Shown: positions 1 to 9,590 of the stretch, piece by piece
How positions within the stretch are numbered: position 1 is the first letter of the stretch
How the letters are laid out: each line of letters opens with the position of its first letter
Source of the DNA: Wolfiporia cocos
Lineage: Eukaryota; Basidiomycota; Agaricomycetes; Polyporales; Phaeolaceae
Direction: 5' to 3'
Length of the DNA: 64,000 nucleotides
NCBI GenBank assembly: GCA_029448655.1
Contig: JACCLO010000007.1
Location: 1,116,001-1,180,000, forward strand
The notes under the pieces: generated by a model
Seen by the model: only the letters and a program-made list of their open reading frames with translations
Databases searched by the model: none
What the model was told of the DNA's origin: nothing
Made by a program: the position numbers and the translations under genes

Positions 1-754
1 CTAGATCAAAAACTTGTAGTGATGTGCATGGCCTGAATGCTGGGGTTATGGCTCAGCTTCAATGGACTTGGGCTCAACAAGATGCATAAAGCTAAACAGT
101 ACTTGGCAGTTCAGGCCAGCTCAGGCCCAGCTTGTGCTAGGGCTGCAGCTTATTTATATAGGCCATCTATGAGAGATGTTGTACTATCAATTTTGAAGCA
201 ATGACAGCCTTCAGATGTGACTTGAACATTGAACATGCTCAATATAATGAGGAAGAATGTGTCACAGTTTTGGCACAGAATCCTAACTCTGTGTCTATGT
301 GCTGTCACCATGCAAGATCCCCTGAGACCAATGGTAGTTGACTAAGACCACCATCAAGAAATAAAGCATAGTTCTGATGACTTAGAGTGCATGCAGTGGG
401 AAGTACAGGAGTAATACCTGGGGACATGTCACAGATAACACCCAAGGCATATCACAGACGTTACGGAGCAATGACTAGTGTATATTACCTGTATGTGGTG
501 CTGGCATACATGGCCTCCCTAAGGGATAATAGGCGCTGAGTGTGGGAATATGAACTGCAGATATAGCCGGACCCTTGATAACAGCCAAGCTGTCATCATA
601 GCCCTTTTGGGGGAGTGGCTATAGCACCACTCATGAGCACATTGCATTGGGTCCATGGCGCGTCTTGTGATAGGACATGCCCCCAAGGCCAAGATGTTAT
701 GACTGAGGGGTACTAAGGCTCCATCCATTTAGTTTACATTTATGGAAATTCTGT

Positions 755-822
755 AAATATATGGTATATAGTATATAGATAGTGTATAGATAGTATATAA
801 ATGATTTATATGGTTTATATGG
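755..822. repeat. AT-rich simple repeat
   Basis: A degenerate run of TATA/ATAG/TTATATGG units in an otherwise moderately GC sequence. It is probably a decayed microsatellite and has no associated gene. Confidence 0.6.
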
Positions 823-1458
823 TTCTCATGAGTCTATAATCTCAGTGGGTCTTGATGAATGCATTGCTTTGTACACATCACCATTGAAATTGTCTCTGCC
901 TTCAGTAAGCTACAGGTATCCAAGCAGAGCTGGTGTGATGACAAAAATAGATGCTCAACAGCAACACTGGCAGCAGGAATGGCTAAGAAGTTGTGAGATA
1001 TGACTGGAAATGCATGCACATGAGCCTGGATAGTTATATTAAGTCACAATCAATGATATAATGTGATGTGTAGTACTTGCCTTCCACCAGACTAGGGGAT
1101 AGTACAAATCCTTTCCCCTCCTAGTATAGACAATGGCAGCTGTTTGCTGAGGGATATGTGTCACAAACTGACATAGATGTGCCTTATATCTGGGGCTTTC
1201 CTACAGCTTCTATAGCCTACTTAGGAGCAGCCTTCCTGGAGACTATGTGTTCAGAGGTGAGGTGCCAGAATCAGACTAGCACAACTATGATGAAGCCAGA
1301 ATGAGGGGAAGTGCCCCCACAACTAGGATAACAGTTCTGGGGAGTAGGCCCCAGAATGATGCAGCTTATATACATGGAGATGAGACACAACTACTTCCCA
1401 GCAGCCCACCCTAAAGGGAGCCTATCACAAGACTACTTGCCATGATATAAGCCCTAAA

Positions 1459-1490
1459 CCAGCCCATACGCATATTCGCATATGGGCTGG
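1459..1490. repeat. Short inverted repeat (hairpin)
   Basis: Perfect 10-base arms CCAGCCCATA and TATGGGCTGG flank a 12-base AT-rich centre. It lies within old repeat DNA. It may be a chance palindrome or a transposon sub-terminal hairpin. Confidence 0.5.
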
Positions 1491-1825
1491 ATCCCAAGTG
1501 CATGACCTATTGAGGTCAGAGGCAACCTTGCTGACAATGAAGACAGAAGCAGGGGGGCTGCACAGAGGGAGGAGAACTAGGGAGCATATAGCTCCAAATG
1601 AGAATCTTAGAACTGGGGACCTAGTGTCCCCAGCTTGAGACTATATACATGGGTGCTACCTACTTAGTAAGCCTGTAGCTACCCTGTCATAAATGCCTAG
1701 TCAGCCCTAATGGCATGGCTAAGGTGGATGTGACTATATGAATAAGCCAACAGCCAGTAATGACCATGGCCAACAATGAGTCATTGCCCTAGTGTCACAG
1801 ACACTGGGTGTAAATATATCATTGG

Positions 1826-2043
1826 AGGTCAGGTGCCACACATGGTCACCTGCCTATGTGTCATGGTCATGTGCTACCTATCTGCACGTGTACCTAAGGC
1901 CCTACGCCACTAGTAATGGGGGCAAGGGCTGGTGCTAAGCCTTAAGGGCTTTAAGGGGGTGCCCTTGGTCCCATATTGTAGGGGAAAGCCATGTAATTGG
2001 CGTATGTACAAGGAATTGAGGTACTACTCACTTTCTTGTGACA
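1826..2043 (+). repeat. Old LTR-like repeat, copy 1
   Basis: This stretch is clearly similar, with many transitions, to 15893-16114 in the same orientation. Shared blocks include the strings around CACCTGCCTATGTG, GTACCTAAGGCCCTA, GGGCTTTAAGGGGGTGCCC and GCCATGTAATTGGC. Both copies end in CTTTCTTGTGACA, which looks like an LTR terminus. No target duplication was found, so the outer boundaries are uncertain. Confidence 0.65.
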
Positions 2044-3654
2044 GGGCCCTAGCGTAAGCACATCATTAGCACATCACCATAAGCCTTGTCACATGACCAT
2101 ACAGGGGGGCAGGCCTATTCTACTGTAGCCCTACATGTACGACTATCTACCAAAGACACATGACTGTTATACCTCAGACCCTTGGTTTGACTCCTGATGG
2201 GGGGGGGGTACCTTTCTCCAAAAACTGTGACAATGTGATAGCTTCAACCAGATGTACAACTGTCTCCTAAGAGGCTTCAGAGGCTGACATGGTGGCTGCA
2301 AGACATGCTGAGCTCAGTGACTTGTGCTTCCATAGATTTTAGTCTCAATCACAATGTATTCTATAGGCTTGCATTTATAATTACCATTGACCAAAATCAA
2401 AGTATGTGAAATATGCTCTGCTGCTCCTGCAGCCAGTGTTGAGTAGCCTCATGTCATCCCCCCTTGCCTAATGTGCACACAGCATATTCTGGAGTGAGGA
2501 TAAAAGGCTTAAATCAGGGTTTCATAGCCTTGATCTGATATACAGGATAACCATATACTATATACATTGTCACGAAAATGACATGTTGCCCCCCCATTGT
2601 CTCAAACCTTTTCATTAACATTCAGAGATCACCTGATTACTTAGGAGTTGACACGTTACCTTTAGACTACCTAGCTACAAGGGTCACATGACATATATTA
2701 TGTAAGCAGTTTAGAGTTTAACTTAGCGCTTCATTAGGTGCATGCGCACAGGCCACATCACTTTAGGGCAGCCTTGATAGTGAATGCTCGCTTGCATGTA
2801 TATATACCTAGACATCTGAGGCTTAACCTCAGACTGCTTATTTTGACTCTGGGGTGTTCATCCCCCAAACCTTGCACTATTCCTCTGCTGCGCATGTCTG
2901 CCTGCTTGTCTGGAAGCCCCTCGACCTTGCTGTAGTGCCTTAGGACTACCCCTTGACCTCTAGCTTGGGGCCCTCTGGTATCTGAAAGGCATGTGTAGTG
3001 GGAGTAGGACTTGTGGTGGTGGAGCGTTAGGTGGTGGATATGGTGGTCACAAAGTTTGTGACATACATACACTATGTATATACTGTGTACTGCCCTATGT
3101 GTACATATATGTATATAGTATACAGTAGAAACCATATATACATGGTATATACATTAAATAGCTGGAGCCTTAAGGGGTACCTGTGCCAAGCATAAGGTTA
3201 TATACATGCAGTGCAGCCAATGAGACTCTAAGTAACTACCCTAAAGTATAAGTCCATTGATATGCACCATAGAAGTCTGACCACAGAAGGAATGTAGCAG
3301 AAGGACAGAAGGGCAGCCAAGCTTAGCAGACACAAATGCAAAGAAAGCCGAAATATCTTCACCAATCTCCATGCAATCTGTCACAGAAAGTGGCATAAGG
3401 GATTTATTTCATGTTTTTCTAGGGTTTTACAGGTCTATTCACAGTCTTTAGACCAAGTGTATCCACTGCACATACACAGGTGCTGATCCAGCATCTATAA
3501 GACCTTGTAACCATCCAGATAACTGCCCACCTTTGGTGTCTCCCATGATCTCTGATCAAGCACCATGGTAGATTAGATAGTGTAGTCACATGATTGCCAA
3601 TGTTACAGTCTATGCATGTGCTAGTAATTTTTCTGATGCCCAACTGTATAATGA

Positions 3655-4724
3655 GACTTAGTGTTCAATGACCTCACTGTGTACTTTATTCTAAGGACCC
3701 CCACTCAACCAGAGACCCTCATTTCACATCTAACACCCTATGCCCATATGTTCCAGTCATATCACATTCTAGCTTGTATTCTGTGTCTAACCACAGGAGT
3801 TCTTATGTACCAGCCTTTGTTGTGCCCAACTGCAACATTCCTATCTGTCAATGTAGCATACTAGCCTTATGGACATAGTAGTAGCTGTTACGGATTGAAT
3901 ATCTGTTCAGCTGAAATAACTAAGACGAGTTACTCAGCGAGTTAAGTAGTACACTACTCATTGGACTCTGCAGAGTCAGAGCATTGATATACAGGTTGAG
4001 GCTTAATTGCTTAAGCTATGAGAACGAGTATAAGATCCTTGTAATTCAACAAGGTCAAGCTGAGGAACTTGACTGGTATTTACATTGGATTATATACTAC
4101 AACTTGTCAACTGGGGTCATAGTGTTCGTGGTACTGCTACCATTAAGTCCATAAGGCTAGCGTGCTAAGTAGATAAATACGAAGTGTTGCAGTTGAGCAC
4201 AACAAGAGCTGAAACACAGAAGTCCTGTAGTTAGACACAGAATATCAACTAGAACCTGATACAATGGGGAACTATGGGCATAGGGCTGTTGTACATGAAA
4301 CAAGGGTCTCTGGTTGAGTGGGGATTCCTAGAGCAAAGCATGTAGTGAAGTGGTTGAACACTAAGTCCCTCCATACAGTGAGGCATCAGGGAAAAAACAT
4401 CAAGTGTACCTGTACAGATTGTAACAGTAGCAGTTGTTATGGTCTGCATAGGTTACTCGTATATTTTCTCTTGATACATCACTGTGTAGAGGGACTTAGC
4501 ATTCAACTGCTTTATTGCGCACTTTATTCTAGGGATCCCTGCTCAACTGGTGGCCCTGTTTCATGTATAACAGCCCTATGCCCATAGTACCCCATTGTCT
4601 CACATTCTAGCTGATATCCTGTGTCTAACCACAGAGCTTCTGCATTTCATCCCTTGTTGTGCTCAACCACAACACTTTTCCTTTATCTACTTAGAATGTT
4701 AGCTTGATGGACTTAATAGTAGCA
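3655..4724. repeat. Foldback arrangement of repeat units
   Basis: Two repeat units recur. Unit B (about 240 bp, with TTATTCTAGGGATCC and TTGTGTCTAACCACA-like strings) is at 3655-3885 (+), 4141-4400 (-) and 4475-4720 (+). Unit A (about 255 bp, bounded by TGTTACGG on one side and GTAGCAGTAC on the other) is at 3886-4140 (-), 4721-4975 (+) and 4976-5234 (+). As a result, 3886-4400 and 4475-4975 are inverted copies about 500 bp long separated by a short spacer. Unit A carries a TATATAA-like box and looks like a small LTR; this is inference. Confidence 0.7.
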
Positions 4725-4975
4725 GTACTAAGGACACTATGACCCTGATTAACAAATTGTAGTATATAACCTGTTGTACATATTGGCCAAGCTCCTCAGT
4801 TCGACTTTGTTGAATTACAAGGATCTTATACTCATCCTCAAAGGCTTGAGCAATTAAGCCTTCAACTTGTATATCGATGCTCTGACTCCAAGGAGTCTGA
4901 TGAGTAGTGTGCTACTTTATACGCTGAGTAACTCAATTTAGTTAGTTCAGCTGAATGGATATTCAATCCGTAACA
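4721..4975 (-). repeat. Unit A LTR-like repeat, second copy
   Basis: Reads as the reverse complement of 3886-4140 with moderate divergence and ends in CCGTAACA on the plus strand. It is joined directly to a third copy. It resembles a short solo LTR of about 255 bp. Confidence 0.65.
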
Positions 4976-5234
4976 GCAGTACTAAGAACACTATGACCTC
5001 AGTTGATAAGTAGCGGTATATAATCTGATGTATATACTGGCCGAGTTCCTTAGCTTGACCTTGTTGAATAACAAGGATCTTATACTTGTTCTCAAACTTA
5101 GGAAACTAAGCTCCAACTTGTATATCAAGGCTCTGACTCCGGTACCAGCCCCAGAGACTGCAAGTAGCACACTACTCAATTCACTAAGTAACTTGCTCAG
5201 TTATCTTGGCTGAATGAATATTTGATCCGTAACA
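4976..5234 (-). repeat. Unit A LTR-like repeat, third copy
   Basis: Same orientation as 4721-4975 and immediately abutting it, so the two form a tandem pair. It again ends in CCGTAACA on the plus strand. Diverged copies also occur at 16531-16913 and from about 17160. Confidence 0.65.
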
Positions 5235-5746
5235 GTCATATTCATCTCAGCCTAGGGGGGATCTCCTCTGGTTGTTGTCACTCAGTCCTTTCTGTGCATA
5301 CTCAAGCTCCAATACCTTGTCTTGCTAGTCTGGGTTTCCCCTTGCAGGGTCCTAGAGTTGTGGATTAGACCTTCCTGTCAGGCTGGGGTAAGTGACTCAA
5401 TCTGTGTCACAATCACTACATTTCAGCAAGCACATCTTTACACTACTGGAAATCCCAACCCAGCTACTTATCACAGGACTCGCCTGACGTGAGGGAACCC
5501 TAAACATATCCCCTGCTGAGTTGTTTGGCAGGGGATAGAACTCAAGGACATGCTCGTCATTGAGCAGAGGTCACCTTCCGGGTACTATCCAAGAAGCAGA
5601 GTGGGCATGCACACAGAGGGGCTGTTGAGGGGACACTATGTCCTAAGATGACAATACTAGGTCTGAGGCTCAGAGACCTCAAGACCTGGTATTTATGTAC
5701 ATGGGCTAGGCATAACTACTGGGTATCTACCTGCCCTAACGTAATG
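5235..5746. repeat. Probable left half of an old repeat split by the insertion
   Basis: The sequence from about 5405 (TGTCACAATCAC) to the insertion point has loose similarity to the 1.4-1.7 kb region. Shared strings include one around CACACAGAGGG, the string TACATGGG, and CCCTAATGGCA across the insertion site. The matching right half begins at 15746. The split is inferred, not proven. Confidence 0.4.
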
Positions 5747-5751
5747 GTCTG
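5747..5751. repeat. Target site duplication, left copy
   Basis: GTCTG directly outside the left LTR, identical to 15746-15750 outside the right LTR. A 5-bp duplication is typical of Ty3/gypsy integrase. Confidence 0.92.
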
Positions 5752-6449
5752 TGACACAGACTAGACTGTGGGACTCACACTATAACCTTATAGGCGACTT
5801 GAAGATGTTGCAGAAGGTTGGTGAGGAGGCTAGTGGGCGCAAGCAGAGATGGTATGTAACTGTGCGAATGCAGAGAACAAATCTAAGGCTTATCGTAGCG
5901 ATAGCCCTACTTATATACATGCATTGTTTGATTACCAGTAAGGGAGCCAAACATGAAGACGGTCTGTGCGCAGACATAACTAATACAGCTAAGTCGTAAT
6001 CTACAATAGACCATGTGCGCCGGTAATGGCCGCACCAGTAAGATCGTTTGTTTGGACCGTAGGTCCATGTTGTGGAAGTGGCTGTAGCTACGTTAGTAAA
6101 CCATGCATGTGATTCTCATATACCGGCATCGGGATATGAGTAATCATAAGGGCATTGGCATGTGATAACGAGCGGGCCGCTTATCCAATCGTACTGACAT
6201 AGCCCGGTATCGGGATATGAGTAAAGCGCGTGACACCGGAGGTTAGTCCGCTGAGTCATTGATGCGTACAAGCGTGTTATGTACGTGTTGTTATGACAAG
6301 TGGACGTATACCGTGTTGTGTACGTGTTGTTTGGTTGCGTGTATGTGTAGACAGGCGCTTAGCAGCGTAAATGTCTACAAGGTCGTAGAAATACCAGATA
6401 AATAGGTAAAAATACGGGAAAAATAGTGGCATGTCCCAAATCTGTGACA
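5752..6449 (-). repeat. 3' LTR of the retrotransposon
   Basis: This 698-bp repeat matches 15048-15745 except at 6344 (T versus C) and 6353 (A versus G). On the element strand it starts TGTCACAGA and ends TCTGTGTCA. Inside are two direct copies of CGGGATATGAGTAA, at about 6130 and 6210, which could be enhancer-like motifs. Confidence 0.95.
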
Positions 6450-6463
6450 TTACCCCCTCTTCA
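6450..6463 (-). promoter_or_regulatory. Polypurine tract
   Basis: On the element strand TGAAGAGGGGGTAA lies directly upstream of the 3' LTR start. This is the expected position and composition of the plus-strand DNA priming site. Confidence 0.85.
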
Positions 6464-6488
6464 GGTTTCATTGTCCCTAATGGAACGA

Positions 6489-9400
6489 TTACTTTCCTGT
6501 GGAGCCGAATCCACCAGTACCGCGCTCGGATTTAATCTTTTCAAAGTAAGATTTTCCGTGTAGCGTAATGTGCGGGTCCTTAGCAACTTCGCAGATGAGC
6601 TGAGCAATCTTATCACCAGCCCGAATATCGATAGATATGTCGGAGTGATTCCGGAGAATGATGATTACTTCGCCTTGATAATCGTGGTCGATAACGCCAC
6701 CCATTACGTCTATGCCTTTGCGGGCAAGACTAGAGCGGGGGGCGATACGTCCATAAGTGCCGAAAGGTACCTGGATCTTCAGTTTGGTGTTGTATTCTGT
6801 CTGCCCGTGAGCTGGCAGAACATCGCCTGTTGCAGTGTACAGGTCAAACCCAACCGAGTCCTTGGTTCCCTTTTCCGGCATTCGGCCGCCTTCACCGACT
6901 ACGATTTTTAAGTCCGCATTTTGGTTAATGTCCGCTGACATCCATCCCCCATCGGGGTGTCTAACCATGTGCTGCTTAGGATCTTTCGCAAATTTTTCGC
7001 GATACTGCGGCCAGTCGTCTGGCCACGTGCATTCGTTGGCTTCCCAGTCGTCGCTGTCAGGGTCGAAGACGTGAACTGCTTCTTTCCTTCTAGCTGATCG
7101 CCTGAGGGGGACATCCTGCATAGGAATGGCGTGTGAAGCCTTGTATTCCTGCAGAATGTCATATGCCGTGTCGAGATCGGCTTCGCGTACCCAGGAGTCG
7201 TCATTGATACCGAATCCCTTCCATCGGATTCTGTACTCAACTCTTCCTGCGCGGAGACGATGATCTAAGATCTTCTCGACTTCCCATAATTCCTCGCCGT
7301 CGACCATTTCTGGTTGAGGCTCTGGTTTCTTCTGATGCACAGGGTCCTTGTACATGACCAACTTGGAAGCGTGAAATACGGGGTGGTAAGCCCTGTATTG
7401 CTCGTCCATGTGTACCCTAAAGGTGACCGGAGATAATTGTTCAATTATCTTGAATGGCCCCAGATAGCGTGGGCTAAGACTTCTTTCGGAGTCTTGCCAG
7501 CTACGGGCGTCAACGAGGACTTTGTCGCCGACTTTAAACGGTACCGAGCGCTTATGTTGATCATAGTACCAAGACCAGCGTTCAGCAGCTAATTTCATTG
7601 CTGCCTTAGCCTGTTCCTGTGCTGACCATCTGGCGTAAGCAAATTGATTTAAATCCGAATATTGCGTCGGCTTCAAATTCGTAGGTCCTGCATTGGGGTG
7701 CCTTCCTAGTTCGACGAAGAATGGACTATTCTTGGTCATCTCGCTAGCCGCGTTATTGTACGCAAACTCTGCCGTGGGGAGATAGAACACCCAGTTATCT
7801 TTTTGGATAACGTCGATGTAGCATCGTAGGTATTGTTCTAGAATTTGGTTAATTCTCTCCGTTTGGCCGTCCGCTTGCGGGTGGTAGGCTGTCGTCATTG
7901 ACCTCTGAATTCCCAATTGCTCGCACCATCCCTTGAATAACTCAGAAGAGAATTGCGGTCCTCTATCCGAAATGATTTGTTTCGGAAGTCCGTGATTCGG
8001 ATAAATCCGGAGGTACAGGAGGTTCGCTAATTCCTTTGCCGAGATATTGTCTGACGTGGGAATGAAGTGTGCGCGCTTGGTCAATCGGTCCACTACTACC
8101 ATAATAGCAGTGAATTGTTTGAAATCGCCGCTGGGCGGTAAGTGAACGATGAAGTCGATTGTGATTGTGTCCCAGGGTGCTTCCGGTACTGGGAGCGGTT
8201 GCAGGGGTCCGTACGGGGTCTGGTTGCGGTTCTTCATGCGTTGGCATGTGTCGCAACCTTCCACGTATTGCTTTACCATCGTGGTCATTCCAGGCCACCA
8301 GTAATTACGTGATAGAAGTTCATAGGTCTTCCATCGTCCGAAGTGTCCGGCAGTCACATGGTCATGATGTAACTCCAGAATCTTCGTGCGCAATTCCTTA
8401 GGCTCTTTTGGAACGTACACTTTTCCTCGTCTGAGGAGTAATCCGGCCTCCATGTTCCATTCCTGGAGATCTTTACCGAATTCCTTGGGGCCACTTTTCA
8501 GTAGTTCCTGGTAATCTTTGGTAATTTGATCGTCCATGAGGGCTTGTCGGATTTGTCTGAGAAGGTCCTCGTCACCTGATTGTATCTCCTGCTGTGACGC
8601 TTCTAGCGCCCTAACCGTAAAGTATTCCGGTTTCAGCAAAATCTGATCGCGATTATCGAGTTCCACCCCCTCTTCATGGTCTGGCCTCCGTGACAGAGGG
8701 TCAGCCGTGAGCATTGTTTTACCGGGTTTGTGGCACATGGTGAAGTTGAACCTTGTCAGGTAAAGACTCCAACGTGCCTGTCTCCAGGTTAGCCGTTGTG
8801 CCGATTTGAAATATGTCAGATTGAGATGATCCGACCATACTTCGAATTTGTGTGGATGTCCTTCGAGGTAATGTCTCCATTCCTCTAGAGCGCGGATGAT
8901 TGCAAGCAACTCCTTATCGTAAATCTCATAGTTCCTTTCGGGTGCTGATAGAGATTTCGAGTAAAAGGCTACCGGGTGCCAGAGCTTATCCTCCGAAGAG
9001 TATTGTGATAGCACTGCACCAGTTGCGTAATCGGAAGAATCCGCTTCCACGCGGAACGGGGACTCCTGATCTGGGATCTGGAGTATTGGAGCCGATGTGA
9101 AAGCTTCCTTGAGAGTTTGGAAGGCTTCCGCTTGTTCAGGTCCCCAGTTCCACTGCGTGTTTTTCTTGGACAGTTCGGTTAACGGCTTAACCACTTTGGA
9201 GAAATCTTTAATGAACCGACGGTAGTAGTTGGCGAAGCCAACAAAGGCCTGGACGTCCTTCACCTTGGCAGGTGTAGGCCAGTCCATTACGCCGGCTACC
9301 TTCTTAGGGTCCATTTCGACTTTTCCTTTGGAAATGATCATTCCCAGGTATTCAATACTGCTTTGTTCGAAGAAGCACTTTTCAGGCTTCGCGAACAAGT

Positions 9401-9581
9401 CGTTGTCTTGCAAGATTTGTAATACTTGCTTGACAATACGACGGTGTTCCAGCAAGTCGTTTCCAAACACAAGAATGTCGTCTAGGTAGACAATGACCTT
9501 TCCTTCTCTGATAAGGTCACCTAGAATATCGTTCATCATGTGTTGGAACGTGCTGGGTGCATTACAAAAACCGAAGTACAT
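6489..9581 (-). CDS. Pol part 2: RT thumb, RNase H, integrase, chromodomain, dUTPase
   Basis: This is a 1030-residue open frame carrying the C-terminal part of a chromovirus Pol. Visible in order: RT YLDD at 32-35; RNase H about 175-295 (EADSSDYATGAVL, YEIYDKELLAI); integrase zinc site HHDH...H413 with C443/C446; DDE residues D476, D539 and E575 with the D,D35E spacing; GPY/F-like SPRYLGPF near 703; chromodomain about 766-812 (WEVEKILDHR...RIRWKGF). It is followed by a full dUTPase at about 890-1030. The five dUTPase motifs are DSVGFDLYT, PRSSLA, GGVIDHDYQGEV, GDKIAQLI and RGTGGFGSTG. dUTPase converts dUTP to dUMP and would limit uracil in the cDNA. The first Met at 9581 is probably not a true start, because RT begins in the preceding frame. 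Confidence 0.95.
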   Translation of the reverse strand: MYFGFCNAPSTFQHMMNDILGDLIREGKVIVYLDDILVFGNDLLEHRRIVKQVLQILQDNDLFAKPEKCFFEQSSIEYLGMIISKGKVEMDPKKVAGVMDWPTPAKVKDVQAFVGFANYYRRFIKDFSKVVKPLTELSKKNTQWNWGPEQAEAFQTLKEAFTSAPILQIPDQESPFRVEADSSDYATGAVLSQYSSEDKLWHPVAFYSKSLSAPERNYEIYDKELLAIIRALEEWRHYLEGHPHKFEVWSDHLNLTYFKSAQRLTWRQARWSLYLTRFNFTMCHKPGKTMLTADPLSRRPDHEEGVELDNRDQILLKPEYFTVRALEASQQEIQSGDEDLLRQIRQALMDDQITKDYQELLKSGPKEFGKDLQEWNMEAGLLLRRGKVYVPKEPKELRTKILELHHDHVTAGHFGRWKTYELLSRNYWWPGMTTMVKQYVEGCDTCQRMKNRNQTPYGPLQPLPVPEAPWDTITIDFIVHLPPSGDFKQFTAIMVVVDRLTKRAHFIPTSDNISAKELANLLYLRIYPNHGLPKQIISDRGPQFSSELFKGWCEQLGIQRSMTTAYHPQADGQTERINQILEQYLRCYIDVIQKDNWVFYLPTAEFAYNNAASEMTKNSPFFVELGRHPNAGPTNLKPTQYSDLNQFAYARWSAQEQAKAAMKLAAERWSWYYDQHKRSVPFKVGDKVLVDARSWQDSERSLSPRYLGPFKIIEQLSPVTFRVHMDEQYRAYHPVFHASKLVMYKDPVHQKKPEPQPEMVDGEELWEVEKILDHRLRAGRVEYRIRWKGFGINDDSWVREADLDTAYDILQEYKASHAIPMQDVPLRRSARRKEAVHVFDPDSDDWEANECTWPDDWPQYREKFAKDPKQHMVRHPDGGWMSADINQNADLKIVVGEGGRMPEKGTKDSVGFDLYTATGDVLPAHGQTEYNTKLKIQVPFGTYGRIAPRSSLARKGIDVMGGVIDHDYQGEVIIILRNHSDISIDIRAGDKIAQLICEVAKDPHITLHGKSYFEKIKSERGTGGFGSTGK

Positions 9582-9590
9582 GACTACAGC
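9582..9590 (-). other. Frameshift/stop within the RT core
   Basis: The RT sequence runs from one frame (ending ...NGLYEL, TAG at 9584-9586) into another (MYFGFCNAPSTFQ). In the family these segments are continuous. The frames differ by one base deletion equivalent. No obvious slippery heptamer was seen here, so it reads as an inactivating indel or an assembly error rather than programmed shifting. Confidence 0.75.

Larger units (their letters stand above)
1..5746. repeat. CpG-depleted repeat debris, left flank of the retrotransposon
   Basis: No credible gene is seen; the open frames are short and unrelated to known proteins. The DNA is very poor in CpG: bases 1-458 contain none although C and G are frequent, and TpG/CpA are abundant. 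This is the footprint of old methylated transposon sequence in basidiomycetes. Fragments of several LTR-like repeats are recognisable and listed separately, and some recur in the right flank at 15.9-17.4 kb. A run of ten G lies at 2199-2208. Age and methylation are inferred; the CpG deficit and repeat sharing are read directly. Confidence 0.8.

Noticed and set aside
1159..2043. A complete solo LTR from TGTCAC to GTGACA
   Set aside because: The ends look right but no target duplication was found and similarity to the second copy is clear only from about 1826.
5751..5999. 82-codon open frame repeated exactly at 15047-15295
   Set aside because: It lies across the start of both LTRs and runs against the element's coding strand; its repetition is explained by LTR identity.
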